64,000 bases of DNA from a bacterium. Its GTDB lineage: Bacteria; Fidelibacterota; Marinisomatia; Marinisomatales; UBA1611. Location: the NCBI GenBank assembly GCA_004321745.1, contig SGYO01000001.1:124001-188000 (forward strand). The letters run 5' to 3'. Of this stretch, positions 18,361-27,190 are shown one piece after another (within the stretch, counting starts at the first letter, position 1; each line of letters starts with the position of its first letter). The position numbers and the translations under genes were made by a program. The notes under the pieces were generated by a model that did no database searches, had not been told where the DNA came from, and saw only the letters and a list, made by a program, of their open reading frames with translations.

Positions 18361-19611
18361 TTATTGACTCATCGTATCTAAAAATTCATTATTAGATTTT
18401 GTTCTCTTTATTCTATCAATTAGAAATTGAATTGCTTCATCAACTTTCATATCATTTACCAACTTTCTAAGAATCCACATTCTACCTAACTCTTTCCTAC
18501 TAAGCAGTAACTCTTCTTTCCTTGTACCTGATTTTATAATATCAAAAGCTGGGAAAATTCTTCTGTCGCTTAAATGCCTATCTAATGCCAATTCCATATT
18601 ACCAGTACCTTTGAATTCTTCAAATATGACCTCATCTGCTCTAGAACCAGTATCTACTAATGCAGTTGCAATAATCGTTAAACTACCACCTTCCTCTGTA
18701 TTTCTAGCAGCTCCTAAAAATTGTTTAGGTTTTTTTAATGCATTGAAATCAACTCCACCTGATAAAATTTTACCACTGTGAGGAATGACTGCATTATGTG
18801 CTCTCCCTAACCGAGTAATACTATCAAGAAGGATCACCACATCTTCTCCAAATTCAACCATTCTTTTTGCTTTTTGAAGAACCATATCAGATACAGATAC
18901 ATGTCTTTCCGGAGGTTCATCAAAAGTAGAACTGACAACTTCAGCATCTACATTACGCTTCATGTCAGTCACCTCTTCTGGTCTTTCATCGATAAGTAAT
19001 ACTATTCTTTTCGTTTCAGGATGATTTTTACTAATAGCATTAGCGATTTTTTGCAACAATACTGTTTTGCCTGTTTTAGGCTGAGCAACAATCAATGCTC
19101 TTTGTCCCATGCCAATTGGTGAAACAAGATCCATTATCCTCATAGATATATTCTTTTCATCAGTTTCGAGAACGAATCTTTTTTCTGGATAAAGAGGTGT
19201 GAAATTCTCGAAAAGAATACAATCCTTTAATTTTTCTACTGGATGGTCATTGACTAATTCAACTCTTAAAAGAGCATAAAACCTTTCTTTTGCCTTTGGA
19301 GGTCTAATTTGTCCAGAAACCTTATGCCCAGTTTTTAATCTAAATCTTTTTATTTGAGAGGGACTTACATAAATGTCATCTGGACCAGGCATATAGTTAA
19401 AATCAGGAGACCTTAAAAATCCATACCCATCATGCATCACCTCTAAAATACCTTTTGCAAAAACTGAGCCATCTTTTTCGGCCTGAGCTTCTAAAATCTT
19501 TACCGTAAGCTCTTGCTTATTCAACCCAGAAATATCATCTGATATTCTCAATGACTTAGCCATCTCTGCTAATTCCTGAATGCGTAAAGCCTGTAATTCG
19601 CTTAAATCCAT
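18361..19611 (-). CDS. rho: Transcription termination factor Rho
   Basis: Hexameric RNA helicase that ends transcription at Rho-dependent sites. The 416 residues comprise the N-terminal helical domain, the cold-shock-like RNA-binding domain ([16 protein letters not shown] at 54-69) and the RecA-like ATPase. Walker A is AQPKTGKT at 176-183 and Walker B is [11 protein letters not shown]. It is 26 bases upstream of the Cas6-like gene on the same strand. Length is normal with no insertion. ATG start. Confidence 0.96.
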   Translation of the reverse strand: MDLSELQALRIQELAEMAKSLRISDDISGLNKQELTVKILEAQAEKDGSVFAKGILEVMHDGYGFLRSPDFNYMPGPDDIYVSPSQIKRFRLKTGHKVSGQIRPPKAKERFYALLRVELVNDHPVEKLKDCILFENFTPLYPEKRFVLETDEKNISMRIMDLVSPIGMGQRALIVAQPKTGKTVLLQKIANAISKNHPETKRIVLLIDERPEEVTDMKRNVDAEVVSSTFDEPPERHVSVSDMVLQKAKRMVEFGEDVVILLDSITRLGRAHNAVIPHSGKILSGGVDFNALKKPKQFLGAARNTEEGGSLTIIATALVDTGSRADEVIFEEFKGTGNMELALDRHLSDRRIFPAFDIIKSGTRKEELLLSRKELGRMWILRKLVNDMKVDEAIQFLIDRIKRTKSNNEFLDTMSQ

Positions 19612-19688
19612 AAATAATTCCCTAATAATTCATTAAAATTAGTATGTTAAAACTCTACCGGGGATTGTGGTAGATAATATAAATTACA

Positions 19689-20957
19689 CTAATTGTTTGT
19701 TGTGTCAAAGTGTTTTCCTGTTGCAGTGTAAACTTCCTCAGCAATGTAATGACTACCAAAAATAATTTTTACATAATCGTCATCGTATTTCTCTAATGCC
19801 TCTACGCCTTTTTTCACAGAGGAAACACTAAAGCACTTAATATTGTTTTCATTCAATATTTTTTCTAAAACTGTAGTTTTTAATAGATAACCACTTTTAT
19901 CATGACAAAGTATTATTATTTCAAAATTATTTTTAATTACGTTACAAATAGGTTTGATATTTTTGTCACTTTTTAAAGAAAAAAGTCCAACAACTTTTTT
20001 ATCAGCATGAGAATTAGATATAGTTTTAATCATCGCACTTATTCCTTCAACATTATGAGCAACATCATAATACATATTTTTGTTTTTTATTTTCTCTAAT
20101 CTTCCTGGCCATTTAATAGTTTTAACTGATTTTTTAACTTTTGAAATATCAAATGAACTACCTAGCAATTTCTTAGAAATATTAATAGCTAATACGCAGT
20201 TTTTAACTTGATGATCTCCAATCAAATGTAGTTCAAATTCTAAACCAGAATAATTAAAGAGCGTACCATCTTTAACTGACTTTATGACATCAATCTCACT
20301 TTCTGCAGTTATATCTAAATTAGAATTTTTTTTATCTGCTTCCTTTCTTAAAATTTCTAGCACGCTTGGTTTTTGCTCAAAGGTGAATGTTGGAACACCT
20401 TCCTTAATAATTCCAGCTTTTTCTACAGCTATTTTTTCAACTGTATCACCTAAAATTTCCGTATGATCTAAAGAGATCGAAGTGATTCCACAAACTTTAG
20501 GAATTATCACATTAGTTGAATCTAGCCTGCCACCGAGCCCTGTTTCAATGATTGCATAATCAACTACTTGATCTTTGAAATAATTGAAAGCAAGAGCTGT
20601 TGTCGTTTCAAAAAATGTAGCCTCTATTTCATTTATCTTCGTTTTATTTTCGTTAAAAAAGGTAGCAATATATTCATCTGAAATTTGACTGTCATTTATT
20701 TTAATGCGTTCATTGAATTTTTTAAGGTGAGGGGAAGTATACAAACCAACTTTAAGCCCATGATCAATCAAAATTTTTGTTAAAATTGAACACGTACTGC
20801 CTTTACCATTAGTACCTGCAACATGAACTAGTCTTAATTTTTTATGAGGGTTACCGATTTCATTTAATAATTGTACCGTATGCTCTAACCCTACTTTTAT
20901 ACCCAACCTCTGAAGACTATATAACTCTTCTAATATTGTATCTATACTAAAAGTCAT
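19689..20957 (-). CDS. folC: Bifunctional folylpolyglutamate/dihydrofolate synthase
   Basis: Mur-ligase-like ATPase that adds glutamate to dihydropteroate or folates. In 422 residues, the ATP-binding loop GTNGKGS is at 48-54, with the family segments ETTTALAF, ETGLGGRLDSTN and SLDHTEILG. I chose the ATG at 20957, one codon after a TTG. It overlaps the murI stop by 11 bases, so the two are translationally linked. Whether both activities are present cannot be read from sequence, but a single folC normally does both. Confidence 0.93.
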   Translation of the reverse strand: MTFSIDTILEELYSLQRLGIKVGLEHTVQLLNEIGNPHKKLRLVHVAGTNGKGSTCSILTKILIDHGLKVGLYTSPHLKKFNERIKINDSQISDEYIATFFNENKTKINEIEATFFETTTALAFNYFKDQVVDYAIIETGLGGRLDSTNVIIPKVCGITSISLDHTEILGDTVEKIAVEKAGIIKEGVPTFTFEQKPSVLEILRKEADKKNSNLDITAESEIDVIKSVKDGTLFNYSGLEFELHLIGDHQVKNCVLAINISKKLLGSSFDISKVKKSVKTIKWPGRLEKIKNKNMYYDVAHNVEGISAMIKTISNSHADKKVVGLFSLKSDKNIKPICNVIKNNFEIIILCHDKSGYLLKTTVLEKILNENNIKCFSVSSVKKGVEALEKYDDDYVKIIFGSHYIAEEVYTATGKHFDTTNN

Positions 20958-21744
20958 CAACTAATTGAGGCTCATTGATGGACTCGCCTAAAAAATTTCT
21001 TCCAAGTTTTTCAAATTGTCTAGGCAAGTCTGTTACAAAACAGTCTAATGAACCTCTTTTTTTATATCCATTTTTTATTTTACATTCGTCTAAAATCATA
21101 TTTGCATGTTTTGCAACTGCAGATGCTGAGTCCACTAACTTAATGTCTTTTACATATTTTTTAATTACAGGTTCTAATAAAGGGTAATGCGTACATCCGA
21201 GTATAATAGTGTCTATATTATTCTTGAAACTAGAAAGATAATGCGCTACAATTAAATTAATTGCTTCACCCTCAACCATGCCCTCTTCAACAAATGGGAC
21301 AAATAATGGACAATCTTTTGAAAAAACATTAATATTATTGTCAATTGCTTTTAAAGCATAATTATATGCCCTTGATTTAATTGTGGCAGCAGTACCAATA
21401 ACTCCTATCTTTTTGTTTATTGAATCTAATGAAGCTTGAATTGAGCCGGGCTCAATCACACCAATTATCGGGGTATCTTTAAAATTATACTTTAATTCTT
21501 CTAATGCCATTGCAGTTGCTGTATTACAAGCAACAATAATCATTTTTGCATTTTTTTTAATTAAAAATTTTACAATTTGATTAGAATACTCTATTACCAG
21601 TTTTTTACTTTTTACGCCATAAGGTAAACGTGCAGTATCACCAAAATATAAGATCGACTCATTTGGTAGTAGTTTTTTTATCGCTTTGACTACAGTTAAC
21701 CCGCCAAGCCCAGAGTCGAAGACACCTATAGGTCTATTGTCCAT
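20947..21744 (-). CDS. murI: Glutamate racemase
   Basis: Makes D-glutamate for peptidoglycan. The 265 residues carry both catalytic cysteines: Cys73 in VACNTATA and Cys184 in LGCTHYPLL. The N-terminal GVFDSGLGGLTV is the family hallmark. It lies 2 bases downstream of the cell-wall amidase gene and overlaps folC, so it joins wall synthesis and turnover genes at the head of the operon. ATG start. Confidence 0.95.
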   Translation of the reverse strand: MDNRPIGVFDSGLGGLTVVKAIKKLLPNESILYFGDTARLPYGVKSKKLVIEYSNQIVKFLIKKNAKMIIVACNTATAMALEELKYNFKDTPIIGVIEPGSIQASLDSINKKIGVIGTAATIKSRAYNYALKAIDNNINVFSKDCPLFVPFVEEGMVEGEAINLIVAHYLSSFKNNIDTIILGCTHYPLLEPVIKKYVKDIKLVDSASAVAKHANMILDECKIKNGYKKRGSLDCFVTDLPRQFEKLGRNFLGESINEPQLVDDF

Positions 21745-21746
21745 TA

Positions 21747-23228
21747 TTATTCTTGTGCTAAAATTTTTTCTCTAGAAGATTTAAATTTTAATATAGCTTT
21801 AAATATTCCTTCAGCAATTTTTTTTCTATAACTAGGAGATTTTAGATTTTTTTCTTCAGAAGGGTTTGAAATGAATCCACCTTCAAACAAAACACAAGGC
21901 ATACTAGCACCAGATAACACATAAAACCCTGCTTGTTTAACCCCCCTATTAGGAACAGTTAATGTCCTACCGAGCTCTTCCTGAATCATTGCAGCTAAAC
22001 TCTCGCTTTCTTTTAAAAACATACTGCTAGCCATTGTTGCAGTAATTTTTCTTTCCATAGAAAGTTTCTCATAATTAATTTTTTTTTCTTCAAATTTAAT
22101 TACTGCATTTTCCCTAGCTGCAACATCTATTGCTGTCCCTGTTTTGTCCCAAGAGTGCAGAAAGGTTTCAAACCCCTTAATCCTTCTATTTGTGCTAGCA
22201 TTAACATGGATACTCATAAATATTTTACCACCAGATTCATTAGCTATTTCTGTCCTCTTCCAAAGAGGGATAAAGATATCCTCTGTCCTCGTGTATACCA
22301 CTTTTATACCTGTTTTCTTTTCAAGCATTCTACCAACCCGTTTGGTTATATCTAGCACAACATCTTTTTCTTTAGTCCCATATTTACCAATTGCGCCGGG
22401 GTCCTTCCCTCCATGCCCAGCATCTAGTACTATTGTATCTAACAACCACCTCTCTTTAGCATTTTTAAGGCGTTTTGTATCATCAGCTAAAGCAGTTCTC
22501 AAAGTTATCACAATTTCATTTGGATCATGGCTCTGGTACCATTCATGACTAATTACACCTTTTCTTAATTTTAATGCAATTTGAGCAGTTTCATTAATCT
22601 GGTCCGATTCAACTTTTCTTATTATCCCTCTGGTCATAGACTTATTCAAAGTTGAAGTATCTATAATACCACCAACAATAGTTAAATAGAACCAACCATG
22701 TTTGTTTATGAACGAGCTTATATCACGATCAGAAAAAGATTCTTGAGTATTAATTCTGATAATTGTTCCATTAGATTTTTCTTCAATGTCCAAAGATCTT
22801 ACATTGTATCTAATAACATCAAATTCTAGTGCTTCTTTACGCTTATCATATCTTAATCCTGGAATTGCAACTTTTCTTAAGATGTCAAAAAAACTTTCTG
22901 CAGGAACATAGAGGTCACCATTATATTCTTGAACAGCATCAATCATTTGATATGGATTGTCGTCAATGATTAAAAAACTTGTCCCAGCAGAAACTTTTAT
23001 TCTTTTACCTGAAATATATAAAACTAATTTTTTACGCTCTGCGTTCTCATATAATCTAGATGAAAGGGAAGAGCCAAAATCTCTAGTAGATGCAAAAATC
23101 TTTTTTTCGCCTTTTAAAGTTTTTATGTAAGAGCTCTTTTTAGATCCTGAATTGTTTATTACTTTTATATCCGCAATTAAAGCAGTATAAAGACAAATTA
23201 TAAATGAAATTATTTTAATTAATACCAT
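21747..23228 (-). CDS. N-acetylmuramoyl-L-alanine amidase (Amidase_3) with AMIN-like N-terminal region
   Basis: Zinc amidase that cuts the bond between MurNAc and the stem peptide. In 493 residues: signal peptide (1-19), an N-terminal region of two beta-rich parts, one resembling copper-amine-oxidase-like folds (about 65-140) and an AMIN-like one (145-245), and the catalytic domain from 262. Zinc ligands are His272, Glu287 and His341 (LDAGHGGKDPG; SIHVNAS), and the catalytic Glu lies in LFEGGFISNP near 456. It is probably the first gene of the long operon running to dtd. An 18-base perfect palindrome abuts the ATG. It probably acts in daughter-cell separation. Confidence 0.92.
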   Translation of the reverse strand: MVLIKIISFIICLYTALIADIKVINNSGSKKSSYIKTLKGEKKIFASTRDFGSSLSSRLYENAERKKLVLYISGKRIKVSAGTSFLIIDDNPYQMIDAVQEYNGDLYVPAESFFDILRKVAIPGLRYDKRKEALEFDVIRYNVRSLDIEEKSNGTIIRINTQESFSDRDISSFINKHGWFYLTIVGGIIDTSTLNKSMTRGIIRKVESDQINETAQIALKLRKGVISHEWYQSHDPNEIVITLRTALADDTKRLKNAKERWLLDTIVLDAGHGGKDPGAIGKYGTKEKDVVLDITKRVGRMLEKKTGIKVVYTRTEDIFIPLWKRTEIANESGGKIFMSIHVNASTNRRIKGFETFLHSWDKTGTAIDVAARENAVIKFEEKKINYEKLSMERKITATMASSMFLKESESLAAMIQEELGRTLTVPNRGVKQAGFYVLSGASMPCVLFEGGFISNPSEEKNLKSPSYRKKIAEGIFKAILKFKSSREKILAQE

Positions 23229-23245
23229 TACATAATATTATGTAA
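23228..23245. promoter_or_regulatory. 18-base perfect palindrome at the amidase start
   Basis: TTACATAAT at 23228-23236 is followed at once by its exact reverse complement, ATTATGTAA, at 23237-23245. The palindrome touches the amidase start codon (ATG 23228-23226 on the minus strand), covering the ribosome-binding zone. Its form suits a dimeric helix-turn-helix repressor, or an mRNA hairpin that hides the start. No function is shown. Confidence 0.45.
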
Positions 23246-23380
23246 AACATTTATTGATAAGAACTATAATCTATAATGATTATAAAAGAGTAAAATTTTA
23301 GTAAAATAAATAGTTATATTTTTGAAGGGAGAATATTGATGGTATCAATACACAATGAAATGAAATTATATAAAAAGTAA

Positions 23381-23407
23381 TTGCACCTCGATTATACCGA
23401 GGTGCAA
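23381..23407 (-). terminator. Rho-independent terminator of the small membrane-protein operon
   Basis: Perfect 10-base-pair stem, TTGCACCTCG (23381-23390) with CGAGGTGCAA (23398-23407), and a 7-base loop. On the minus strand it is followed by TTACTTTTTATA. It lies 22 bases after the stop of the second small gene, so it closes that two-gene unit. Confidence 0.8.
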
Positions 23408-23429
23408 TTTAAAGGCTTTAAAAGCCAAT

Positions 23430-23648
23430 TTACTTTTTTTCGTACCACATAACGAGTATCATTAATGCTAATAGTCCTGCCAGCCCTGCATCGCCAAACT
23501 GCGCCATCACTCGTCCTAGGCCTTCAATCACACCGAAAAAGTCATCAAACAGGATACCGACAACGATTCCAATAACGACTAGAGACTTGAGTAAATCAGT
23601 TGCGATTCCAAGCCACTCGTTAAGGGTTTCAAATCCACCTTTGAGCAT
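23430..23648 (-). CDS. Small two-helix membrane protein, paralogue B
   Basis: I do not recognise the family. The 72-residue product has an amphipathic N-terminus (MLKGGFETLNEWLG), a first membrane helix (LVVIGIVVGILF, about 23-34), a linker with FDDFFGVIEGLGRV, and a second helix ending in a charged tail (GLAGLLALMILVMWYEKK). It shares GxAGLLALxxxL with the product of the gene upstream, so the two are probably paralogues. AGGAGG lies 5 bases before the ATG. GC content and C-ending codons look higher than in neighbouring genes, consistent with high expression. A strong terminator follows. Holin-like, VirB2-pilin-like or membrane-scaffold roles are all conceivable; none is supported by context. 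Confidence 0.75.
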   Translation of the reverse strand: MLKGGFETLNEWLGIATDLLKSLVVIGIVVGILFDDFFGVIEGLGRVMAQFGDAGLAGLLALMILVMWYEKK

Positions 23649-23712
23649 ATTTTCCTCCTGTCAAAAGGCGTGTAGAAGCTTATTAATATAAACTCCTGGC
23701 CTAATTGATTAT

Positions 23713-23922
23713 TTATCCTAGAAACGAGAGAAAGACTAGCAAAGCAAGTAGACCAGCGAAACCGCCATCTAGAAATGTATTTACTAAGTCTACTATTCCA
23801 CCTATTGGATCGAATCCTGTAGAATAAATGATGTTAACGAAAACAAAAAGCACGATAAGAGCTTTTATCACGCCAACAATTCCAGCTGCAGCATTTTGTA
23901 CGGTTGCATTTACATCAGCCAT
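23713..23922 (-). CDS. Small two-helix membrane protein, paralogue A
   Basis: I do not recognise the family. The 69 residues start MADVNATVQNAAAG, followed by a hydrophobic helix (about 15-33, VIKALIVLFVFVNIIY), a short loop with GFDPIGGIVDLVNTFLDGG, and a second helix (GFAGLLALLVFLSFLG) that ends the protein. The C-terminal GxAGLLAL block matches the downstream paralogue. There is no lipobox or typical signal-cleavage site. AGGAGG lies 7 bases before the ATG, and a promoter-like pair of boxes with a 19-base palindrome sits just upstream. It is the first gene of a two-gene unit between the amidase operon and the glycosyltransferase cluster. Confidence 0.75.
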   Translation of the reverse strand: MADVNATVQNAAAGIVGVIKALIVLFVFVNIIYSTGFDPIGGIVDLVNTFLDGGFAGLLALLVFLSFLG

Positions 23923-23955
23923 GCCAATACCTCCTTGGTTTGGTTTTTAAGATTA

Positions 23956-23974
23956 AAATAGGATTATCCTATTT
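23956..23974. promoter_or_regulatory. 19-base palindrome over the small-protein promoter
   Basis: AAATAGGAT (23956-23964), a single T, then ATCCTATTT (23966-23974): perfect 9-base arms. It overlaps the putative -10 box and start point of the small membrane-protein operon, the usual position for a repressor operator. The regulator is unknown. Confidence 0.5.
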
Positions 23975-23994
23975 ATTGTTAAATGATTGTCCAA
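23966..23994 (-). promoter_or_regulatory. Putative promoter of the small membrane-protein operon
   Basis: On the minus strand TTGGAC (23994-23989) is followed after exactly 17 bases by TAGGAT (23971-23966). The predicted start point would leave a leader of about 35 bases containing AGGAGG (23935-23930). It resembles a sigma-70-type promoter with a weak -10. Confidence 0.5.
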
Positions 23995-24099
23995 TGGTAT
24001 GTAGTTTTTACCAGGGTCAATCCCTTTACTAGAATAGAATTTACTAATATTAAATGCATTTCCAATATTTATATTTTAAAAACATGCTTTAAATTCAAA

Positions 24100-25008
24100 T
24101 TAACCAAATATTTCAGAAGAACGAGCGCCTCTAATGACAGCATCAGCTACAATATATCTAATCAGTATTTGAAAAGGATATATTTTTATAACTAGGTTAA
24201 TTAAAATTTTTAGTGGTGAGCTAAATAACAATTTCCCTTTGAAGCTAAAAATCCAATCTGTTCCAAATTTTTTTTTATAATGAGGGTGCTTATTTATTAA
24301 TAAAGGAAGATTATACTTACCGTATGTATACATCGAATTACAAAATTCATTAAGATTTCTTCTATGATAATGAACAGAATCTGAATTTTTTGAAAAAACA
24401 AAACCTCTTGGATATGTATTCCATATTCTCGCAGATAAATCAGTATCTTCACCACCATATTTTTTCATCGACTCATCAAAATATCCACATTCTTGCAATA
24501 TTGTTCTTTTTAACATCGCATTCCCAAAAAGCATATATTGGAAAGGAATTCTTTCTCCATCCTTATATTTACGTGCACCTCTCAGGTTTCCAAAATAATA
24601 TTTCTCAACAGGATTTAAAGATGTATTTTGTGGCGCAATATTATCTCCCATCACAGCCACAATACTTTCATTGAAATAAGGCAAAAAAGATTCCAGCCAG
24701 TTTTTTTTTACGACCATATCCCCATCTAAAAAAGCTATCATCTTTGATTCACCAGCTTTTATTCCTTTATTCCTAGTCATGGCTAAACCTTGATTTTTTT
24801 TATGATGAAATACATTAATATTTTCTATACTTTTATATTTGTCTAGAATAGACCCCGTACTATCCTTGGAACAATCATTTATAAAATAACAGTTATATTC
24901 ATTTTTTGATAAAGATTGATTGCAAAGGCTTTTAATACATTCTTCAATAGTTTCTTCAACATTGTAGCATGGAATTATGACATCTATGTGTTTTTTTATT
25001 TCATCCAT
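24100..25008 (-). CDS. Glycosyltransferase family 2
   Basis: GT-A fold sugar transferase, 302 residues, probably adding a residue to a lipid-linked or surface glycan. It opens with VIIPCYNVEETI, has NDCSKDST at 44-51 and the metal-binding DGD at 95-97 (FLDGDMVV), and a GGEDTDLSARIW motif that matches the ED catalytic region. The C-terminus is hydrophobic (IKIYPFQILIRYIVADAVI), suggesting membrane contact. It is the last gene of a five-gene surface-polysaccharide cluster and overlaps the upstream gene by 13 bases. Donor and acceptor are unknown. Confidence 0.88.
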   Translation of the reverse strand: MDEIKKHIDVIIPCYNVEETIEECIKSLCNQSLSKNEYNCYFINDCSKDSTGSILDKYKSIENINVFHHKKNQGLAMTRNKGIKAGESKMIAFLDGDMVVKKNWLESFLPYFNESIVAVMGDNIAPQNTSLNPVEKYYFGNLRGARKYKDGERIPFQYMLFGNAMLKRTILQECGYFDESMKKYGGEDTDLSARIWNTYPRGFVFSKNSDSVHYHRRNLNEFCNSMYTYGKYNLPLLINKHPHYKKKFGTDWIFSFKGKLLFSSPLKILINLVIKIYPFQILIRYIVADAVIRGARSSEIFG

Positions 25009-26084
25009 GAATTTTTTTCATAATAGTTGTATAAAGAAGAACACACACTTTCAATGTCATGATATTTTTTTACCCATTCTTTACTTTCTATTTTTTTCTG
25101 CATTAGAATTTCTTTGTTTTTAGATAGTTGGGTTATTTTTTTTTTGAGAGTACTTTTATTTATCTCAATAAATGGATGATCTGGTATAAAATTTCTGTAT
25201 TTATCAATCATTTCTGTCATACAAACTAAACCCATGGAAAGAGACTCTATTGAGCTCATACCATAACCCCACCCTCCACGATTATGGATTTGATCTATGT
25301 AAATATCGCAAGTTTCTTTAATCCTAATTACCTCTTCTTGCGTTTTTTTTTCAATAAGCAAAAATTGAATTACGCCTTCACACTCTAATTCATTACAAAC
25401 TTTTATTATGTCCTCACTGCCTTTGTAATATCTATTAGTAGGGCTATGACATACTTTTATTGGATCAGAAATACTTCTATTAATATCATAATGTGTTGTA
25501 TTATAAGGTAAAAATAGATACTCGATACTTGGATGTTTTGCAAGTAAATCGACCTCACTAGTTAAATTTAAATCACTTATTTGATCTAGCTCCTTTATTA
25601 CTCCTCTTGTTCGCATATCCTGTCCATGATAAGTGCAAATAATAGGCTTATTTCTTTTAGAGAGTTCTTTTGCAAAACGACAATCCCGATAAAAATCTAA
25701 CCCCCATTCAAAATGATAAATATCATAATTAAATAAATTATAATCACGTATAGCTTTTTCAATATAAAAACTCCAAATCCAATCTCTGAACTTAAAATAT
25801 GCTCTTTCTAATAATGAATTTGGCTCCCAAATAGGTGGGTAACCGTTACGCTCTTGATAATCACCCAACCCACCTCTAAAGATCTCATAATATTGATGTC
25901 TAGCAGTCAAATAATTTGGCTTACTTGATATGAATGGTAAATTTAAGCAAATACCAGGTTCAGACTGATTTAAGCTTTTATACATAGTTAAAACTTCACA
26001 TTCATTGCCATTTTTTTGATGAATCTCTTTCCAAAGATTCATTGTCCCCACTGTATTTTCTGGTGAAATATATAATATCTTCAT
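24996..26084 (-). CDS. Glycosyltransferase, GT-B fold (GT4-like)
   Basis: A 362-residue sugar transferase-like protein. The N-terminal half begins MKILYISPENTVGTMNL and has ICTYHGQDMRTRG near 140-160. The C-terminal half carries GGWGYGMSSIESLSMGLV, which matches the donor-binding E(x7)E region of GT4 enzymes. A basic, aromatic-rich middle segment is not typical, so the match is moderate. It overlaps both neighbours (13 bases downstream, 4 bases upstream), placing it firmly in the polysaccharide operon. No membrane segment is seen. Confidence 0.75.
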   Translation of the reverse strand: MKILYISPENTVGTMNLWKEIHQKNGNECEVLTMYKSLNQSEPGICLNLPFISSKPNYLTARHQYYEIFRGGLGDYQERNGYPPIWEPNSLLERAYFKFRDWIWSFYIEKAIRDYNLFNYDIYHFEWGLDFYRDCRFAKELSKRNKPIICTYHGQDMRTRGVIKELDQISDLNLTSEVDLLAKHPSIEYLFLPYNTTHYDINRSISDPIKVCHSPTNRYYKGSEDIIKVCNELECEGVIQFLLIEKKTQEEVIRIKETCDIYIDQIHNRGGWGYGMSSIESLSMGLVCMTEMIDKYRNFIPDHPFIEINKSTLKKKITQLSKNKEILMQKKIESKEWVKKYHDIESVCSSLYNYYEKNSWMK

Positions 26085-27190
26085 TTTATAATTTTTTCAT
26101 ATACCTCAGTAATTTTACTCTTACTTAATTCCCAACAATATGTATTTAAGATCTTATTTTGATTATAATTCAAGCTATCTAGTTTTTTACTTTTTAAAGA
26201 TGTAATTATAGACTTAGCTAAACCATTTATATCTCCGGCATTAAAAAAATCTGCCCCCTTTATATCATATCTTAGAACAGGTTTCAAACTAGCTGAGACT
26301 ATTTTGCATCCACAAGCCATATACTCAAATAATTTTGTTGGAGTATTTATGCTTGTTAAAGAATTATTTCTGAAAGGTATTACACCTATTTCATATTTCC
26401 TTAAATATCTCCAAATATCTTTATGTTCTATGTGGTCATTAATTGTAATATTTTTTTTTAATTCTAAAGATTTTATAAGTTGCATTAATTCATCTTTGTA
26501 TGAAGAAATTCTATAACTTCCATAAATAGATAAATTTGCATTTGGAATTTCACTGACTACAATTGATATTGCTTTTATTAAATCAGATATCCCTCTTTCT
26601 GGCCCGAGATTACCATGATATATTATAGAATTTTTTATTTTAGAATTAAAATCTACTTTTTCTATAAACTTTTTCAATGGAAAATTTTCTAATAATATTG
26701 GGTTAAAACCTTGAGAAGCAAAGTCTGAATTAACTATTGTAGGACTAGCAATAAATATCTCATCTACATATTTTAGAAATTGCTTTTCTTTATATTTCCA
26801 ATATTTAATCTTTATAGTTTTGAGAGGCCAGGTTAACCTAGAAAAAGTATCAATCATAGATATGTAATCTTCATGGACATCATAAACAATTTTTGTGTTA
26901 AATAATTTTTTCATTTTTATAGCTACTGGAAATAATTCAGGCTCATGAATATGGACTACCTTAGGAGGCTCTTTAATTAAATCTTTTTCAACACATTCTA
27001 AATATTCATCACTAGTAACTTTTGATAAATCATAGTTCTTATGGTCAATCCCAGGCTGACTTAAATTTGTTTTTAGATCTGATAATGTAAAATATTTTAT
27101 AACATAATTTTTTTCATGAAGCGCACTTATCTCTCTATGATAAATTCTTTCATCATCTGGAAAATGAGAGCACGATATTACAGCTACCAA
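26081..27190 (-). CDS. Glycosyltransferase family 4 (group 1)
   Basis: GT-B fold sugar transferase of 369 residues. The N-domain has VVHIHEPELFPVAIKMK and IVYDVHEDY. The C-domain has YHGNLGPERGISDLIKAI and the donor-site NTPTKLFEYMACGCKIV. The start appears to be TTG at 27190, overlapping the flippase stop by 7 bases; no in-frame ATG exists early enough. It belongs to the surface-polysaccharide cluster with the flippase upstream. Specificity is unknown. Confidence 0.85.
   Translation of the reverse strand: MVAVISCSHFPDDERIYHREISALHEKNYVIKYFTLSDLKTNLSQPGIDHKNYDLSKVTSDEYLECVEKDLIKEPPKVVHIHEPELFPVAIKMKKLFNTKIVYDVHEDYISMIDTFSRLTWPLKTIKIKYWKYKEKQFLKYVDEIFIASPTIVNSDFASQGFNPILLENFPLKKFIEKVDFNSKIKNSIIYHGNLGPERGISDLIKAISIVVSEIPNANLSIYGSYRISSYKDELMQLIKSLELKKNITINDHIEHKDIWRYLRKYEIGVIPFRNNSLTSINTPTKLFEYMACGCKIVSASLKPVLRYDIKGADFFNAGDINGLAKSIITSLKSKKLDSLNYNQNKILNTYCWELSKSKITEVYEKIIK

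Noticed and set aside
23339..23380. A 13-codon plus-strand reading frame preceded by GGGAG and ending directly before the terminator hairpin.
   Set aside because: Too short to support and probably chance in the AT-rich gap; no downstream plus-strand gene that a leader peptide could control.
21747..23922. A phage lysis cassette (small membrane proteins as holins next to an amidase).
   Set aside because: The amidase has a signal peptide and AMIN-like region and is in a housekeeping operon; a terminator and a separate promoter divide it from the small genes, and no phage genes are near.
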